Source: Photobacterium marinum (GTDB lineage Bacteria; Pseudomonadota; Gammaproteobacteria; Enterobacterales; Vibrionaceae). Taken from it: a stretch of DNA of 64,000 bases. Below, one piece after another: positions 18,390 through 29,300 of the stretch. A model generated the notes under the pieces. That model saw only the letters and a program-made list of their open reading frames with translations. It ran no database searches and was not told the DNA's origin. Each line of letters starts with the position of its first letter. Position 1 is the first letter of the stretch. The position numbers and the translations under genes were made by a program. The stretch spans positions 186,001-250,000 of the forward strand of contig NZ_AMZO01000020.1 of assembly GCF_000331515.1 (NCBI RefSeq). The letters run 5' to 3'.

Positions 18390-19514
18390 TTATGAGACAG
18401 CTTTTACTGGAATTCGTTCTGCATTTTCATCATTGGCTTTTGTTCGTTTCGTGCGGTCAATCACATCACCGACTAACTGGCCACAAGCCGCATCAATGTC
18501 ATCACCACGGGTCTTACGTACAGTAACCGTGAAATCGTACTCCATCAGAGTCTTCATGAAACGGTCAACACGTGAGTTACTCGGTTTCTTGTATGGCGAG
18601 CCCGGGTACGGGTTGAACGGGATCAGGTTTATCTTAGCCGGCGTGTCTTTCAGTGTCTTAGCCAGCTGACGCGCGTGCTCCATATCGTCATTCACATGAT
18701 CCAACAGAACGTACTCAACGGTTACACGACCACGGTTTGCATTAGATGAAGCAATGTAGCGACGAACTGAACCCAGGAAGTCATCAATGTTCCAGCGATC
18801 GTTGATTGGCATAATCTGCGAACGCAGTTCGTCAGTTGGTGCATGCAAAGAAATCGCCAATGCAACATCAATGTTGTCAGTCATCTGATCAAGACCGGAT
18901 ACCACTCCTGAAGTAGAAACCGTTACACGGCGCTTAGACAGGCCAAAGCCCAGATCATCCAGCATAATTTCCAGAGCTGGAATCAGGTTCTTCATGTTCA
19001 GCAGCGGCTCACCCATACCCATCATCACCACGTTGGTGATTGGGCGGCGACCGGTTTCTTTTTCAACACCGATCTCTTTGGCTGCACGCCATACCTGACC
19101 GATAATTTCTGATACACGTAGGTTACGGTTAAAGCCCTGCTGTGCCGTTGAGCAGAACTTACACTCAAGCGCACAACCTACCTGAGAAGATACACATAAA
19201 GTGGCTCGGTCATCTTCCGGAATGTAAACCGTTTCTACATCCTGATCACCAACACGCATCGCCCATTTGATAGTGCCATCAGAAGAGTGCTGAGCTTCAG
19301 AAACATAAGGAGCACGAATTTCGGCAACCTGCTTTAGCTTTTCTCGCAGCTTCTTGTTGATGTTGGTCATTTGATCGAAATCATCACAACCGAAATGATA
19401 CATCCACTTCATTATCTGATCGGCACGGAATGCTTTTTCACCAAGCTCTTCAGCGAAATACTGACGCAGACCCTTGCGATCGAAATCCAGCAGATTTGTT
19501 TTGACTGTTGTCAT
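18390..19514 (-). CDS. rlmN: Dual-specificity 23S rRNA/tRNA adenine-C2 methyltransferase RlmN
   Basis: Radical SAM enzyme that methylates C2 of A2503 in 23S rRNA and A37 in some tRNAs. The cluster motif is CALECKFC (CxxxCxxC), followed by TGMGEPLLN-like MGMGEPLLN and the C-terminal Cys in DIDAACGQL that forms the covalent intermediate. I use the ATG at 19514 ([15 protein letters not shown]), which matches Vibrio homologues and has GAGG upstream; the frame is open for 27 more codons. 374 residues. Confidence 0.96.
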   Translation of the reverse strand: MTTVKTNLLDFDRKGLRQYFAEELGEKAFRADQIMKWMYHFGCDDFDQMTNINKKLREKLKQVAEIRAPYVSEAQHSSDGTIKWAMRVGDQDVETVYIPEDDRATLCVSSQVGCALECKFCSTAQQGFNRNLRVSEIIGQVWRAAKEIGVEKETGRRPITNVVMMGMGEPLLNMKNLIPALEIMLDDLGFGLSKRRVTVSTSGVVSGLDQMTDNIDVALAISLHAPTDELRSQIMPINDRWNIDDFLGSVRRYIASSNANRGRVTVEYVLLDHVNDDMEHARQLAKTLKDTPAKINLIPFNPYPGSPYKKPSNSRVDRFMKTLMEYDFTVTVRKTRGDDIDAACGQLVGDVIDRTKRTKANDENAERIPVKAVS

Positions 19515-19683
19515 CGGTTGTTGCCTCACTAAAAAATGACTGATTGTGCCTTGGCAACCTTTAGTAGGGTGGTTGCATGTAACAGGACAGTTCAAGGCGC
19601 GAAATTGTACAGCCTTTACCGCTGAGTTTCCACTTGTAACCCATAGGGATATATTAGCAAGAAGGCATTTGAGACCATGAAAA

Positions 19684-19710
19684 ACGAAACGGGGAGCCGA
19701 AGCTCCCCGT
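19684..19710 (-). terminator. Terminator of ndk
   Basis: In the transcript ACGGGGAGC/GCTCCCCGT closes a TTCG loop and is followed by TTTCGTTTTTC: a strong intrinsic terminator 35 bases after the ndk stop. Confidence 0.9.
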
Positions 19711-19745
19711 CAATTAACTGTTTTGTTTAAAATTCAGCCAGCAGT

Positions 19746-20174
19746 TTAGCTGCGAGGGAAAATTTCATCGTCAGCAAAGAAATAAGCCACTTCACGCGCC
19801 GCTGATTCAGGGCTGTCTGAACCATGTACTGAGTTATGACGAAGGCTCAGAGCAAAGTCTGAACGAATGGTTCCGCATGCAGCATCTTCCGGGTTGGTTT
19901 TACCCATCAGCTCACGGTAGCGGGTGATCGAGCTTTCCCCTTCCAGCACCTGCACCATCACCGGACCGGATGTCATAAACTCAACTAAATCAGCAAAAAA
20001 CGGCTTCCCTTCGTGCTCCGCATAAAAGCCTTGCGCTTTTTCGGCATTCATATGGATCATCTTCGCCGCCACAATTTTCAGGTCGGCATTTTCAAAACGC
20101 TGGTAAATCGCACCAATCAGGTTGCGATCAACAGCATCAGGCTTAACGATTGAGAGCGTTTTTTCAATTGTCAT
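19746..20174 (-). CDS. ndk: Nucleoside diphosphate kinase
   Basis: Transfers the gamma phosphate of ATP to other nucleoside diphosphates through a phospho-His intermediate. 142 residues; the active-site H117 lies in the motif NSVHGSDS. Start ATG at 20174. It follows the aminopeptidase paralogue by about 70 bases on the same strand and ends at its own terminator, so it can be transcribed alone or by read-through. Confidence 0.98.
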   Translation of the reverse strand: MTIEKTLSIVKPDAVDRNLIGAIYQRFENADLKIVAAKMIHMNAEKAQGFYAEHEGKPFFADLVEFMTSGPVMVQVLEGESSITRYRELMGKTNPEDAACGTIRSDFALSLRHNSVHGSDSPESAAREVAYFFADDEIFPRS

Positions 20175-20247
20175 TATTATTTTTCCCTTTGAATCAGTTC
20201 ATTTAAGCAGTGGGACAAAACCGGCCGCAATGGCCGGTTATCACACG

Positions 20248-21525
20248 CTAGAGCAACAAGGCTGCGATATTGGCCACCCCCTGACCTGTCGCCCCTGCCG
20301 CCCAGCGGCTGTCGGCACTATCCTGAAAACAAGCCGCCAGATCAAAATGAATCCAGCTGCTGTTATTGGTATCGACGAAACGTGACAGAAAGGCAGCTGC
20401 ATTGGAAGCCCCTCCCATTCCGCCGCCTTTCTGCGCCCGGCTGTTAGCCGTCTCCGCATAATATGAAGGACAGTTATCCTGATGCCATTTTTCCAGCGGA
20501 AGCGGCCAGGCTGGCTCATGAACCAGCTCAGACAGCTCCTGTGCTTTGAGCAACAGAGACTTATCCATACTGAACAGAGCATTATACTCAGTTCCAAGTG
20601 CCATCATTGCAGCGCCAGTAAGCGTTGCTGCATCAATGATTAACGGCGCTTTAGTCTCACTGGCAGCAATCAGGCCATCAGCCAATACCAGACGCCCCTC
20701 TGCATCGGTATTGACGACTTCGACCGTCATTCCATTCTTGTACGTTAGCACATCACCGAGCTTATAGGCGTTACCAGCCACCATATTTTCTGCGCAACAT
20801 AAGATCAACCTCACACGTTGGCGCAAACCTTGCTCAATCGCATAGCCCAAAGCTGCGGTAACTGTCGCCGCGCCGCCCATATCGCACTTCATGGTCACCA
20901 TACCTGCGCTGGACTTCAGGCTATAACCACCTGAATCAAAAGTGATCCCCTTACCGACCAGACAAGCAGCAATCGGAGCATCTTCAGCACCAGTCGGATT
21001 GTAGTCCAATGTCAACATGACAGGTTTTCGGCTGCTCGCACGACCGACACTGTGAGTGCCGACCCAACCATGTTCCAGCAACTGGTCTCCGGCCAAGATT
21101 TCATGGCTGATATGCTCACCGGCAATAGAGGTCAGAAACTCCACTGCTTCAGCGGCCAGTTTCTCCGGGTACATATTTTCCGGTGTCGCATTAACGACAC
21201 GGCGAACCCACTCAATGCTGCGGCGACGGGCACTAAGCAATTCCACTTCATCTTCATCAATCGGTGACCATTCGAGCTCCACCGGTTTATTTGGTGTGGC
21301 AAAACCGCAGTAAAACGCCCACTGACGTTCATAATTCCAGCCATTACCTTCAAGGCTAATTTGTTCAGCCCCCTGTGACTGCAAGCGACGTGCAGCCTGC
21401 TGGATCCGGCGCAACGGGAATTCCCCGTGATAGTGAATCACTGCACCGTCTTCCCGATAAGAAAGCAAGGCCTTCTCACCCCATACTCCGGCACATGGCT
21501 CCGCTGATAGTGTAATCCTTAACAT
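20248..21525 (-). CDS. Leucyl aminopeptidase, second PepB-type paralogue
   Basis: 425-residue M17 family metallo-aminopeptidase. The two-metal and catalytic motifs are intact: [21 protein letters not shown] and NTDAEGRL. It aligns along its whole length with the adjacent 429-residue protein (21724-23013), which is the closer match to E. coli PepB, so this looks like a diverged tandem paralogue. ATG at 21525 has AGGG six bases upstream; an in-frame GTG lies two codons earlier. It should remove N-terminal residues from peptides in the cytosol; its specificity may differ from the neighbour's. About 200 bases separate the two genes. Confidence 0.88.
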   Translation of the reverse strand: MLRITLSAEPCAGVWGEKALLSYREDGAVIHYHGEFPLRRIQQAARRLQSQGAEQISLEGNGWNYERQWAFYCGFATPNKPVELEWSPIDEDEVELLSARRRSIEWVRRVVNATPENMYPEKLAAEAVEFLTSIAGEHISHEILAGDQLLEHGWVGTHSVGRASSRKPVMLTLDYNPTGAEDAPIAACLVGKGITFDSGGYSLKSSAGMVTMKCDMGGAATVTAALGYAIEQGLRQRVRLILCCAENMVAGNAYKLGDVLTYKNGMTVEVVNTDAEGRLVLADGLIAASETKAPLIIDAATLTGAAMMALGTEYNALFSMDKSLLLKAQELSELVHEPAWPLPLEKWHQDNCPSYYAETANSRAQKGGGMGGASNAAAFLSRFVDTNNSSWIHFDLAACFQDSADSRWAAGATGQGVANIAALLL

Positions 21526-21723
21526 GAACACCCTTTTTGTTTTGGCTGTAGCAAACAGAACGTATTCAAGAACATTTCAAGGCTCTTGTTCTTTGAATAA
21601 ATCCAGTTTTTGTTTCACCTAGCTGTCGCTGGCTCGACGACAACCAGGCTTTATCAATCAAGCTTTCTTGAGCAAACATCTCAATCAAACTGTGTAAAAG
21701 TAGTACCTATGTAAAAATACCGC

Positions 21724-23013
21724 TTATTTTTCATTACACAGGATATTAGCGAGAGTGCGAACACCCATGCCAGTTGCACCAGCCCCCCACTTGTCAGTAG
21801 CAGACTTACGGTAAGTACCGCTGGCATCAATGTGCATCCAACCTTTTTTGTAATCTTCAACAAAATAAGACAGGAAGGCGGCAGCAGTACTGGCACCGGG
21901 CAAAAACTCGCCCTGCGAGATATTCGCCAAATCGGCAAAGTTTGATGGTGTCATTGAGCGGTGCTGCTCAGCCAGCGGCAATGGCCAGAAGCCTTCATGT
22001 TCTTCACTGGCCGCCATCAGAGTTTTCTGTGCTAATTCATGGTCGAAACTAAGCAGAGCATGGTAATCATTACCCAATGCATTTTTTGCTGATCCGGTCA
22101 GAGTTGCACAGTCAATGATCATTTGCGCTTTCTGCTCAGCCGCATAAATCAAACCATCAGCCAAAACAAGACGTCCTTCAGCATCGGTATTCAGCACCTC
22201 AACAGTTTTACCGTTCTTATAAGTGATAATATCGCCAACTCGGACAGCACGACCTGAAACCATATTCTCGGCACAGCACAGAACCAGCTTAATGCGTTTC
22301 TTGGTTCCGCGGGCAATAGCCAGAGCAAGAGAACCGGCAGCCAGTGCAGCACCGCCCATATCCGCTTTCATGGCAATCATGCCGGCAGACGGCTTAAGGC
22401 TGTAACCACCGGAATCAAAAGTGATGCCTTTACCTACAAAGCATGTATGCACAGGTGTATCAACATCACCGGTCGGGTTGTAGTCAAGGCGCAGCATAGC
22501 CGCAGAGTGGTCGGAGCCACGACCTACGGTATGGATACCAGCCCAGCCTTCATCCAATAAACTGGTGCCTTTAACAATCTTGTAAGTTACATGATCCGGA
22601 GCCAACGATTTAATGAACTCACCAGCACGGGAGGCCAACTGTGACGGACGCACAATCTCAGCAGGCTGGTTAATAATTTCACGCACCCAATTAGTCGCCT
22701 TCAGTCGAGCCTGAAGTTCTGCTTCATCTTCTTCATTCAGACCACTCCAGCTGACCTCATTACCAGGCTTGGCATTACGGTGCCCCTGAATAAAGGCCCA
22801 GATACCTTCCAGCTCCCAACCTTCACCAGACAGTGTCACCTGCTTGATGCCCTGCCCGTCCAGTTTACGTCCGGCACGCTGCAACGCTGTCAGTGGATTA
22901 TCATCATTCAGATGGATCACGGCACCTTCCGCACTGAAGGTCAGCAATGCATTTTTACCCCACTTCTCATCGGCTGCTTGCTGGGATTGAAAAACAAACA
23001 TATTGGCAGACAT
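21724..23013 (-). CDS. pepB: Aminopeptidase B (peptidase B)
   Basis: 429-residue M17 metallo-aminopeptidase, closely matching E. coli PepB in length and sequence, including [43 protein letters not shown] and the C-terminal [14 protein letters not shown]. It trims N-terminal residues (broad, including acidic ones) from cytosolic peptides. Start ATG at 23013 with AAGGAG upstream. Its position after iscX is conserved in enterobacteria and vibrios, although a terminator and a gap of almost 400 bases separate it from iscX here. Confidence 0.95.
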   Translation of the reverse strand: MSANMFVFQSQQAADEKWGKNALLTFSAEGAVIHLNDDNPLTALQRAGRKLDGQGIKQVTLSGEGWELEGIWAFIQGHRNAKPGNEVSWSGLNEEDEAELQARLKATNWVREIINQPAEIVRPSQLASRAGEFIKSLAPDHVTYKIVKGTSLLDEGWAGIHTVGRGSDHSAAMLRLDYNPTGDVDTPVHTCFVGKGITFDSGGYSLKPSAGMIAMKADMGGAALAAGSLALAIARGTKKRIKLVLCCAENMVSGRAVRVGDIITYKNGKTVEVLNTDAEGRLVLADGLIYAAEQKAQMIIDCATLTGSAKNALGNDYHALLSFDHELAQKTLMAASEEHEGFWPLPLAEQHRSMTPSNFADLANISQGEFLPGASTAAAFLSYFVEDYKKGWMHIDASGTYRKSATDKWGAGATGMGVRTLANILCNEK

Positions 23014-23348
23014 GAATTACTCCTTGGGTTCGGCGCTCCATAACCGGCTCTGCTCGCGGTAGTATGGAGAAAATAACAAGGGTCAGCCTGTTCAGTGATA
23101 TCCCAAACACTCTCATGTAACAAAGATACGACATCATGGTTACCACACATACAAGACGTTATGAGGGCATTATAAGGAAAAGCGCTGCTTTATCAGCAAC
23201 AAAGCAAACTGTCAGGCTGCAATTAGTGAGTCAATACTTTTAGCAAAAACTCAATTTTTAGCAATATTCACTAATGTGCACCGATAGCGCCAAATAAACA
23301 AGATGTTTACATCGAGACTAAGAGAAAGATCGGACTGGAGAAAATAAA
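23014..23348. other. Non-coding region between pepB and iscX
   Basis: Probable pepB promoter region. It holds an inverted repeat ATTAGTGA (23222-23229) / TCACTAAT (23268-23275) that encloses two direct copies of TTTTAGCAA (23238-23246, 23256-23264). No gene is seen. Confidence 0.5.
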
Positions 23349-23368
23349 ACAGGGCCAGAAGGCCCTGT
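23345..23368 (-). terminator. Terminator after iscX (end of isc operon)
   Basis: In the transcript ACAGGGCC/GGCCCTGT closes a TTCT loop and runs into TTTATTTTC. It lies 37 bases after the iscX stop and separates the isc operon from pepB. Confidence 0.85.
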
Positions 23369-23405
23369 AGAGGAATAAAAATAAGGTTAGCGGTGTAACG
23401 AAGAA

Positions 23406-23606
23406 TTAATCCATTTCTTCAATCCAGCATTGCTGGACAGCTTCTAATACCTTTTCACCACAGTGCTTCGGATCATCATCAAAATCATCCAGCGCCAATA
23501 TCCACTCACGAAGATCGGTAAACAGGACTGTCTTAGGGTCAACGTCCGGAAACTGTTCAGAAAGCTCAATAGCCAAATCACGAGAATCAATCCATTTCAG
23601 TCCCAT
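23406..23606 (-). CDS. iscX: Fe-S assembly protein IscX
   Basis: 66-residue acidic protein (MGLKWIDSRDLAIEL) that binds IscS and ferrous iron and tunes cluster assembly. Length and sequence are those of the family: a small modified winged-helix fold with a conserved Asp/Glu-rich surface (DDFDDDPKHCGEK). Last gene of the isc cluster, but 232 bases after fdx, a wider gap than in E. coli where the two are close. Confidence 0.95.
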   Translation of the reverse strand: MGLKWIDSRDLAIELSEQFPDVDPKTVLFTDLREWILALDDFDDDPKHCGEKVLEAVQQCWIEEMD

Positions 23607-23796
23607 AGCACTACTCCTTTTCTGCGTTGGACAATACCTGACAGAACAATAGCCTATAGCTTTCCTTTTTACTATCAGGCCGGATATTCAATTCGGTTTA
23701 AAATAGCTATTCCCTTGTCTCTTACGGTCGCTATAAAAAAGCAAAAAGCCCACAAGCATAAAACAAAGAAACAAGGGGACAGCTACTAGTGTAGCC

Positions 23797-23830
23797 GACC
23801 TGCTGGCAGCCTTAAGGCAAACAGCAGGCC
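23797..23830 (-). other. Hairpin in the fdx-iscX gap
   Basis: Imperfect 9-base stem (23797-23805 with 23822-23830) containing the inner palindrome GCCTTAAGGC (23809-23818), 9 bases after the fdx stop. No T run follows, so it may be a processing or stability element, or a weak terminator reducing iscX expression. Confidence 0.45.
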
Positions 23831-23838
23831 GTATTCAA

Positions 23839-24177
23839 TTAGTGGTTTTCAGAAGCCAGGTTAACGGTGTATTTTGGAATTTCCACCACCAAGTCTTCAT
23901 CCGCCACTTTCGCCTGACAACCCAAACGCGACTCAGGCTCAAGACCCCATGCTTTATCCAGCATATCGTCTTCAAGCTCACTGCTTTCATCCATTGAGTC
24001 AAAGCCTTCACGAATGATCACATGGCACGTTGTACAAGCACACGACTTTTCACAAGCATGTTCAATGCCGATGCCATTTTTCAGGGCGACATCCAGGACG
24101 GTTTCACCAGTTTCTGCTTCCAGGACAGCTCCCTCTGGGCATAGTTCCTCGTGGGGTAATACAACAATTTTAGGCAT
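23839..24177 (-). CDS. fdx: ISC-type [2Fe-2S] ferredoxin
   Basis: 112-residue adrenodoxin-type ferredoxin supplying electrons to cluster assembly on IscU. The four ligands C42, C48, C51 and C87 are present, along with the conserved non-ligand C46 (CEKSCACTTC). Start ATG at 24177, two bases after hscA, so the two are translationally linked. Confidence 0.97.
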   Translation of the reverse strand: MPKIVVLPHEELCPEGAVLEAETGETVLDVALKNGIGIEHACEKSCACTTCHVIIREGFDSMDESSELEDDMLDKAWGLEPESRLGCQAKVADEDLVVEIPKYTVNLASENH

Positions 24178-24179
24178 GC

Positions 24180-26033
24180 CTAAACCTCATCAATTGACTG
24201 ACCAGCCAAAGCTTCACGGATAGACTTATCCATTCGGCGTGCGGCAAATTCCTGACTGGCCTTATCAGTTTTCTTAATACCCTGTTCAATTGCATAAGGG
24301 TCTGTACCCTGGCGTAATTGAACAAGTTCCATCATTACGGCTTCCAGCTCGTCACGCTCTTCTTTGCTCAGCAGGGTTTCACCATCCTGAGCCAGCGCTG
24401 TAATCAAACCTTCCAGGACGCGATCCGCTTCAACCTGTTGCTCAGCCAGGGCTCGGGCATCTTTATCATCCTGCGCATAAGTCATCGAATCCCGGAGCAT
24501 TGTCGCGATTTCGTCATCAGTAAGACCGTATGACGGTTTCACCTGGATCGAAGACTGAACTCCGCTGCTCTTTTCCATCGCGGTCACTGACAGCAGGCCG
24601 TCAGCATCAACCTGATAGGTTACGCGAATGTGGGCAGCACCGGCAGCCATTGCCGGAATACCATGCAGGGCGAAACGAGCCAGCGAACGACAGTCGCTCA
24701 CCATCTCACGCTCGCCTTGCACAACATGGACAGACATCGCGGTCTGGCCATCCTTGAATGTCGTAAACTCCTGAGCACGGGCAACAGGAATTGTCGTGTT
24801 ACGTGGAATGATTTTCTCAATCATGCCACCCATGGTTTCAATACCCAGTGACAGCGGGATCACATCCAGCAACAGCATGTCAGAATCCGGCTTGTTACCT
24901 GCCAGAATATCAGCCTGAATAGCGGCACCGATTGCTACCACCTGATCCGGGTCGATAGAAGTCAGCGGCGCTTTGCCAAAGTAATTACCAACCATTTCGC
25001 GTACCAGAGGAACACGGGTAGAACCACCTACCATCACAGTTTCGATCACTTCGTCGATTTCAATACCGGCGTCCTTAATAGCACGACGACATGCCATCAG
25101 GGTTTTCTTAACCAGCGACTGGATCAGAGCATCAAACTGCTCACGAGTAATCGCACCTTGCCAACCCAGCACATCAATCTGTGCTTCATTGGCGTCTGTC
25201 AGGGCAATTTTTGCTTCTGTGGCAGCATCTTGCAGAGTGCGTCGCTGCTGTGCAGTCAGCTCACTGTCCATGCCAGCCTGTTCAGCAATCCATTCAGCCA
25301 GCAGGTGGTCAAAGTCATCACCGCCAAGCGCTGAATCACCACCGGTCGCCAGTACCTCGAACACACCTTTTGACAGACGCAGGATCGAAATATCAAACGT
25401 ACCGCCACCCAGATCGTAAACAGCAATTACACCTTCCTGACCAGAATCCAGGCCATAAGCAATCGCAGCGGCAGTCGGCTCATTCAACAGACGCAGCACA
25501 TTCAGGTTCGCCAGTTTGGCCGCATCTTTAGTACCAGCACGCTGGGCATCATCGAAATAAGCAGGAACCGTGATAACAACACCTTCCAGCTCGCCGCCCA
25601 AAGTATCTACTGCGCGTTCCGTCAGAGATTTAAGGATTTCAGCTGACACCTGTACCGGGTTTACCGCACCACTACGAGTTACCAGCTGTGGCAGGCCGTT
25701 ATCTGTCGCCTGATACTGGTAAGGGAGTTTCGGGTAACGCTGCTGAATATCAGCCAGTGAACGCCCCATCATGCGCTTAACCGAAATAATGGTGTTCTCC
25801 GGATCCTGCTGAGACAGGTTCTTGGCATCATGACCAGTCAGCACGGCCTCTTCGCCAAAATGCACAACCGACGGCAGAAGCGCACGGCCCTGCTCATCTT
25901 TTAACGTTTCCGGAACGCCGCTGCGTACTGCAGCCACGAGAGAGTTGGTAGTACCCAGATCAATACCCACCGCCAGCTTATGTTGGTGCGGTGCAGCACT
26001 TAGACCTGGTTCAGCAATCTGTAACAGTGCCAT
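24180..26033 (-). CDS. hscA: Hsp70-type Fe-S chaperone HscA
   Basis: Specialised DnaK-like ATPase that, with HscB, helps transfer clusters from IscU by binding its LPPVK motif. 617 residues: nucleotide-binding domain with [11 protein letters not shown] and [11 protein letters not shown], then the substrate-binding domain and helical lid. The ATG at 26033 ([10 protein letters not shown]) has AGGAAC upstream and gives the usual length; the frame stays open for 28 more codons into hscB, which are not family-like. Confidence 0.97.
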   Translation of the reverse strand: MALLQIAEPGLSAAPHQHKLAVGIDLGTTNSLVAAVRSGVPETLKDEQGRALLPSVVHFGEEAVLTGHDAKNLSQQDPENTIISVKRMMGRSLADIQQRYPKLPYQYQATDNGLPQLVTRSGAVNPVQVSAEILKSLTERAVDTLGGELEGVVITVPAYFDDAQRAGTKDAAKLANLNVLRLLNEPTAAAIAYGLDSGQEGVIAVYDLGGGTFDISILRLSKGVFEVLATGGDSALGGDDFDHLLAEWIAEQAGMDSELTAQQRRTLQDAATEAKIALTDANEAQIDVLGWQGAITREQFDALIQSLVKKTLMACRRAIKDAGIEIDEVIETVMVGGSTRVPLVREMVGNYFGKAPLTSIDPDQVVAIGAAIQADILAGNKPDSDMLLLDVIPLSLGIETMGGMIEKIIPRNTTIPVARAQEFTTFKDGQTAMSVHVVQGEREMVSDCRSLARFALHGIPAMAAGAAHIRVTYQVDADGLLSVTAMEKSSGVQSSIQVKPSYGLTDDEIATMLRDSMTYAQDDKDARALAEQQVEADRVLEGLITALAQDGETLLSKEERDELEAVMMELVQLRQGTDPYAIEQGIKKTDKASQEFAARRMDKSIREALAGQSIDEV

Positions 26034-26064
26034 TATCGTTCCTGTGGAATTTATGCTGGAATAA

Positions 26065-26580
26065 TTAGTCGAGAAGAGTCTCTTCCAGACGTTCAACTTC
26101 TTCGCGCAGCTTATCAATAAACTTTAGCTTACGCACGGCATCGGCCGCCTGTTCCCAGCTTTCTTGATTTAACAATTGCTCAAGGCCCGCGAGCTGTGAC
26201 TTGTATAGTGCTGATGCCTGCTGTTCAAAGTCAAACAACGCACTTTCTGGATCACTGGCATCTGGAATATCTTCCAGTGCTTCCCGCAGTTCCATCTGCT
26301 GCATTAAAAACTCAGGGTCCTGCAATGTCTTACTTTCGCCGCGAATATCAAAGCCGTTTTCCGACAACATATATTCTGCACGGGAAATCGGGTTCTTCAG
26401 GGTCTGGAAGGCATCATTAATCTGCGCCGCTTTCTGCATGGCCATCATGCGGTCACGTTCAGAAGAGGTCGCAAAATTATCTGGGTGGAAACGACGTTGC
26501 AGTTCCCGGAACTGAGTCGAAAGAAGGCTACCATCCAGTTTGAATTGGAAAGGTAGCCCGAAGAGTTCGAAATGATTCAT
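26065..26580 (-). CDS. hscB: J-domain co-chaperone HscB
   Basis: 171 residues, same length as E. coli HscB. N-terminal J domain with the HPD motif (H32-P33-D34) that stimulates HscA ATPase, and a C-terminal three-helix domain that binds IscU. It recruits IscU to HscA. Start ATG at 26580; hscA follows after 31 bases. Confidence 0.97.
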   Translation of the reverse strand: MNHFELFGLPFQFKLDGSLLSTQFRELQRRFHPDNFATSSERDRMMAMQKAAQINDAFQTLKNPISRAEYMLSENGFDIRGESKTLQDPEFLMQQMELREALEDIPDASDPESALFDFEQQASALYKSQLAGLEQLLNQESWEQAADAVRKLKFIDKLREEVERLEETLLD

Positions 26581-26671
26581 ATCGCAATCAGTATCTGTAA
26601 AGACAGAATCTAAAATGACCGAACCTGACTACACCAAAGACCGGAGCAATCAGGTTCGATTGAAACAGCGA

Positions 26672-26995
26672 TTAGACGTTGAAGCTTTCACCGCAACCGC
26701 ATTCACTTGAAACGTTCGGGTTGTTGAACTTAAAGCCTTCATTCAGCCCTTCTTTGGCAAAATCCAGCTCAGTACCGTCGAGATAAAGCATACTTTTTGC
26801 ATCTACGATGATCTTGATGCCCTTCTCTTCGAATACCTGATCCCCTTCATCGAGCTCATCAACGAACTCAAGGACATATGCCATACCTGAACATCCTGAA
26901 GTGCGAACACCTAAACGCAGGCCAATGCCTTTGCCACGGTTTTCAAGGAAAGTAGCTACGCGACTTGCCGCCGCTTCAGTAATAGTAATGGCCAT
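26672..26995 (-). CDS. iscA: Iron-sulfur assembly A-type protein IscA
   Basis: 107-residue A-type carrier. The three ligand cysteines C35, C99 and C101 ([15 protein letters not shown]) are present. It accepts clusters or iron and passes them to target proteins. Located 17 bases after iscU in the isc operon. Confidence 0.97.
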   Translation of the reverse strand: MAITITEAAASRVATFLENRGKGIGLRLGVRTSGCSGMAYVLEFVDELDEGDQVFEEKGIKIIVDAKSMLYLDGTELDFAKEGLNEGFKFNNPNVSSECGCGESFNV

Positions 26996-27012
26996 ACAAC
27001 AACCCTCTGGAA

Positions 27013-27402
27013 TTAATTAGTTTCTTCGTGTTTCTTCTTGTAATCAGTCACTGCCGCTTTAATTGCATCTTCTGCAAGAATTGAGCAGTGAATTTTTACA
27101 GGTGGTAGCTCAAGCTCTTCAGCAATTGCTGAGTTCTTGATTGCAGCAGCCTCATCCAGAGTCTTGCCCTTCACCCATTCAGTGATTAGCGAGCTTGATG
27201 CGATCGCTGAACCACAGCCATAGGTTTTGAACTTCGCGTCTTCGATAATGCCTTCTTCAGTTACTTTGATCTGAAGTTTCATTACGTCACCGCAGGCCGG
27301 TGCACCCACCATGCCGCTACCTACATTTTTGTCACTCTTATCAAATGAGCCCACGTTGCGCGGGTTCTCATAGTGATCGATTACTTTTTCACTGTATGCC
27401 AT
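27013..27402 (-). CDS. iscU: Fe-S cluster scaffold IscU
   Basis: 129-residue scaffold on which IscS builds [2Fe-2S] clusters. Ligands C37, D39, C63 and C106 and the HscA-recognition motif LPPVK (residues 99-103) are all visible. Start ATG at 27402, 33 bases after iscS. Confidence 0.98.
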   Translation of the reverse strand: MAYSEKVIDHYENPRNVGSFDKSDKNVGSGMVGAPACGDVMKLQIKVTEEGIIEDAKFKTYGCGSAIASSSLITEWVKGKTLDEAAAIKNSAIAEELELPPVKIHCSILAEDAIKAAVTDYKKKHEETN

Positions 27403-27435
27403 GATAATTTCCTCGAATACTTATGACCGCAAGAA

Positions 27436-28650
27436 TTAGTGGTGTGCCCACTCGACTGTGTTCAGGTCAATACCTTCTTTGTACATATCCCACAATGGAG
27501 ACATTTCACGCAATTTATCTACCGCACCGCGGATTTGAGAAACAGCGTAGTCTACTTCTTCTTCTGTCGTGAATCGACCGAAAGAGAAGCGAATTGAGCT
27601 GTGTGCCAGTTCATCGTCCAGACCCAGCGCACGCAGTACGTACGAAGGCTCCAGGCTTGCAGAAGTACATGCAGAACCGGAAGATACAGCCAGATCTTTA
27701 AGAGCCATCAGCAGTGATTCACCTTCAACGAAAGCAAAGCTGATGTTCAGGTTATTTGGCAGGCGCTGTTCCAGATCGCCATTGATGGTCATCGCTTCGA
27801 TGCCCTCAAGGCCTTTCAGCATACGGTTACGTAGTGAAAGTGCATGCTGGTAGTCCTGGTCCATTTCTTCTTTGGCAATGCGGAACGCTTCACCCATACC
27901 GACGATCTGGTGAGTAGCCAGTGTACCAGAACGGAAACCACGCTCATGGCCGCCACCGTGCATCTGAGCTTCCAGGCGAATACGAGGCTTACGGCGAACG
28001 TAAAGCGCACCAATACCTTTAGGACCGTAAATTTTGTGTGCTGACAGAGAAATCAGATCAATCTTCATTTCCTGAACATCGATTGGCAGCTTACCCGCTG
28101 ACTGAGCAGCATCAACATGGAAAACCACTTTCTTTTCTCGGCACATTTCACCGATAGCCGCGATGTCCTGGATCACACCGATTTCGTTGTTCACGTGCAT
28201 GATAGAAACCAGAACAGTGTCTTCACGCATAGCATCGCGAAGCTTAGCCAGATCGATCAGGCCGTTTGCTTCCGGCTCCATGTAGGTCACTTCGTAACCT
28301 TCACGTTCTAGCTGACGGCATGGATCAAGAACCGCTTTGTGTTCTGTCTTACAGGTAATAACGTGCTTACCTTTTTTGCCGTAGAAGTGCGCAGCACCTT
28401 TAATAGCCAGGTTGTCAGATTCCGTTGCGCCTGACGTAAAGACGATTTCACGAGGGTCTGCATTCAGCAGATCCGCGATTTGTTCACGTGCCGTATCGAC
28501 TGCTTCCTCTGCCTGCCAACCAAAACGGTGAGAGCGCGATGCCGGGTTACCAAAAGTGCCATCCATAGTCAGGCATTGCATCATTTTTTCGGCAACACGG
28601 GGATCTACTGGGCAAGTAGCGGAATAATCAAAATATATTGGCAGTTTCAT
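27436..28650 (-). CDS. iscS: Cysteine desulfurase IscS
   Basis: PLP enzyme that takes sulfur from cysteine and delivers it to IscU and to tRNA thiolation. 404 residues; the PLP lysine K206 (SAHKIYGP) and the persulfide C328 (SSGSACTS) match E. coli numbering exactly. Start ATG at 28650, 30 bases after iscR. Confidence 0.98.
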   Translation of the reverse strand: MKLPIYFDYSATCPVDPRVAEKMMQCLTMDGTFGNPASRSHRFGWQAEEAVDTAREQIADLLNADPREIVFTSGATESDNLAIKGAAHFYGKKGKHVITCKTEHKAVLDPCRQLEREGYEVTYMEPEANGLIDLAKLRDAMREDTVLVSIMHVNNEIGVIQDIAAIGEMCREKKVVFHVDAAQSAGKLPIDVQEMKIDLISLSAHKIYGPKGIGALYVRRKPRIRLEAQMHGGGHERGFRSGTLATHQIVGMGEAFRIAKEEMDQDYQHALSLRNRMLKGLEGIEAMTINGDLEQRLPNNLNISFAFVEGESLLMALKDLAVSSGSACTSASLEPSYVLRALGLDDELAHSSIRFSFGRFTTEEEVDYAVSQIRGAVDKLREMSPLWDMYKEGIDLNTVEWAHH

Positions 28651-28680
28651 CTTCTTCTCCGAAACACGGACGTCTGGACT

Positions 28681-29187
28681 TTAGGAGCGAACATCGACAC
28701 CTATAGTGGCGTTGTCGTGTGTTGTTTTATTTCCAAATGACGTTTTATTTAGTGTCTGATCCTGACGATCAGAAATTTCTTGTACGTCATTGTCTTGCAT
28801 CAACTCACCAAGAGTGATGTTGTTTAAAAAGCCGCTGATACGGGAGCTCAGATCACGCCACAGTGTGTGTGTCAGACAACGTACGCCGCCCTGACAGTCA
28901 CCTTTTCCATGACACTTGGTAGCATCAACCGATTCATCAACAGCCGCAATCACCATCCCAACCGCAATATCGTTCGCATCTTCACCCAAACGGTAACCAC
29001 CGCCCGGGCCACGAACACTGGCTACCAAGCCAGCCTTACGCAGGCGGGAGAAAAGCTGTTCCAAATAAGACAGTGAAATACCCTGTCGCTCTGAAATATC
29101 AGCCAGAGGGACAGGACCATCTTGAGAATGCAGTGCCACATCCAACATGGCCGTTACTGCGTATCTTCCTTTTGATGTCAATCTCAT
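28681..29187 (-). CDS. iscR: Iron-sulfur cluster regulator IscR
   Basis: Rrf2-family repressor/activator that senses [2Fe-2S] status. 168 residues: winged helix-turn-helix at the N-terminus and the cluster ligands C92, C98, C104 and H107 in exactly the E. coli positions. It represses its own operon when loaded with a cluster, consistent with the two IscR-type sites just upstream. First gene of the isc operon. Confidence 0.98.
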   Translation of the reverse strand: MRLTSKGRYAVTAMLDVALHSQDGPVPLADISERQGISLSYLEQLFSRLRKAGLVASVRGPGGGYRLGEDANDIAVGMVIAAVDESVDATKCHGKGDCQGGVRCLTHTLWRDLSSRISGFLNNITLGELMQDNDVQEISDRQDQTLNKTSFGNKTTHDNATIGVDVRS

Positions 29188-29221
29188 AACACACCGCTAC
29201 CCACTTACAATGTATGGAAGC

Positions 29222-29279
29222 AGTGTCGCATACCCGACTAAAACGGTCAAGTATTTACCTGACTATTTTACTCGGACTT
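29222..29279 (-). promoter_or_regulatory. isc operon promoter with two IscR type-1 sites
   Basis: On the minus strand TTGACC (29250-29245), 17 bases and GACACT (29227-29222) form a promoter. Bases 29230-29254 fit the 25-base IscR type-1 consensus (ATASYYGACTRWWWYAGTCRRSTAT) at all but one position and cover the -35. A weaker copy follows directly at 29255-29279, with about five mismatches. Confidence 0.8.
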
Positions 29280-29300
29280 TTAACCATGTGGACTTTGTGT

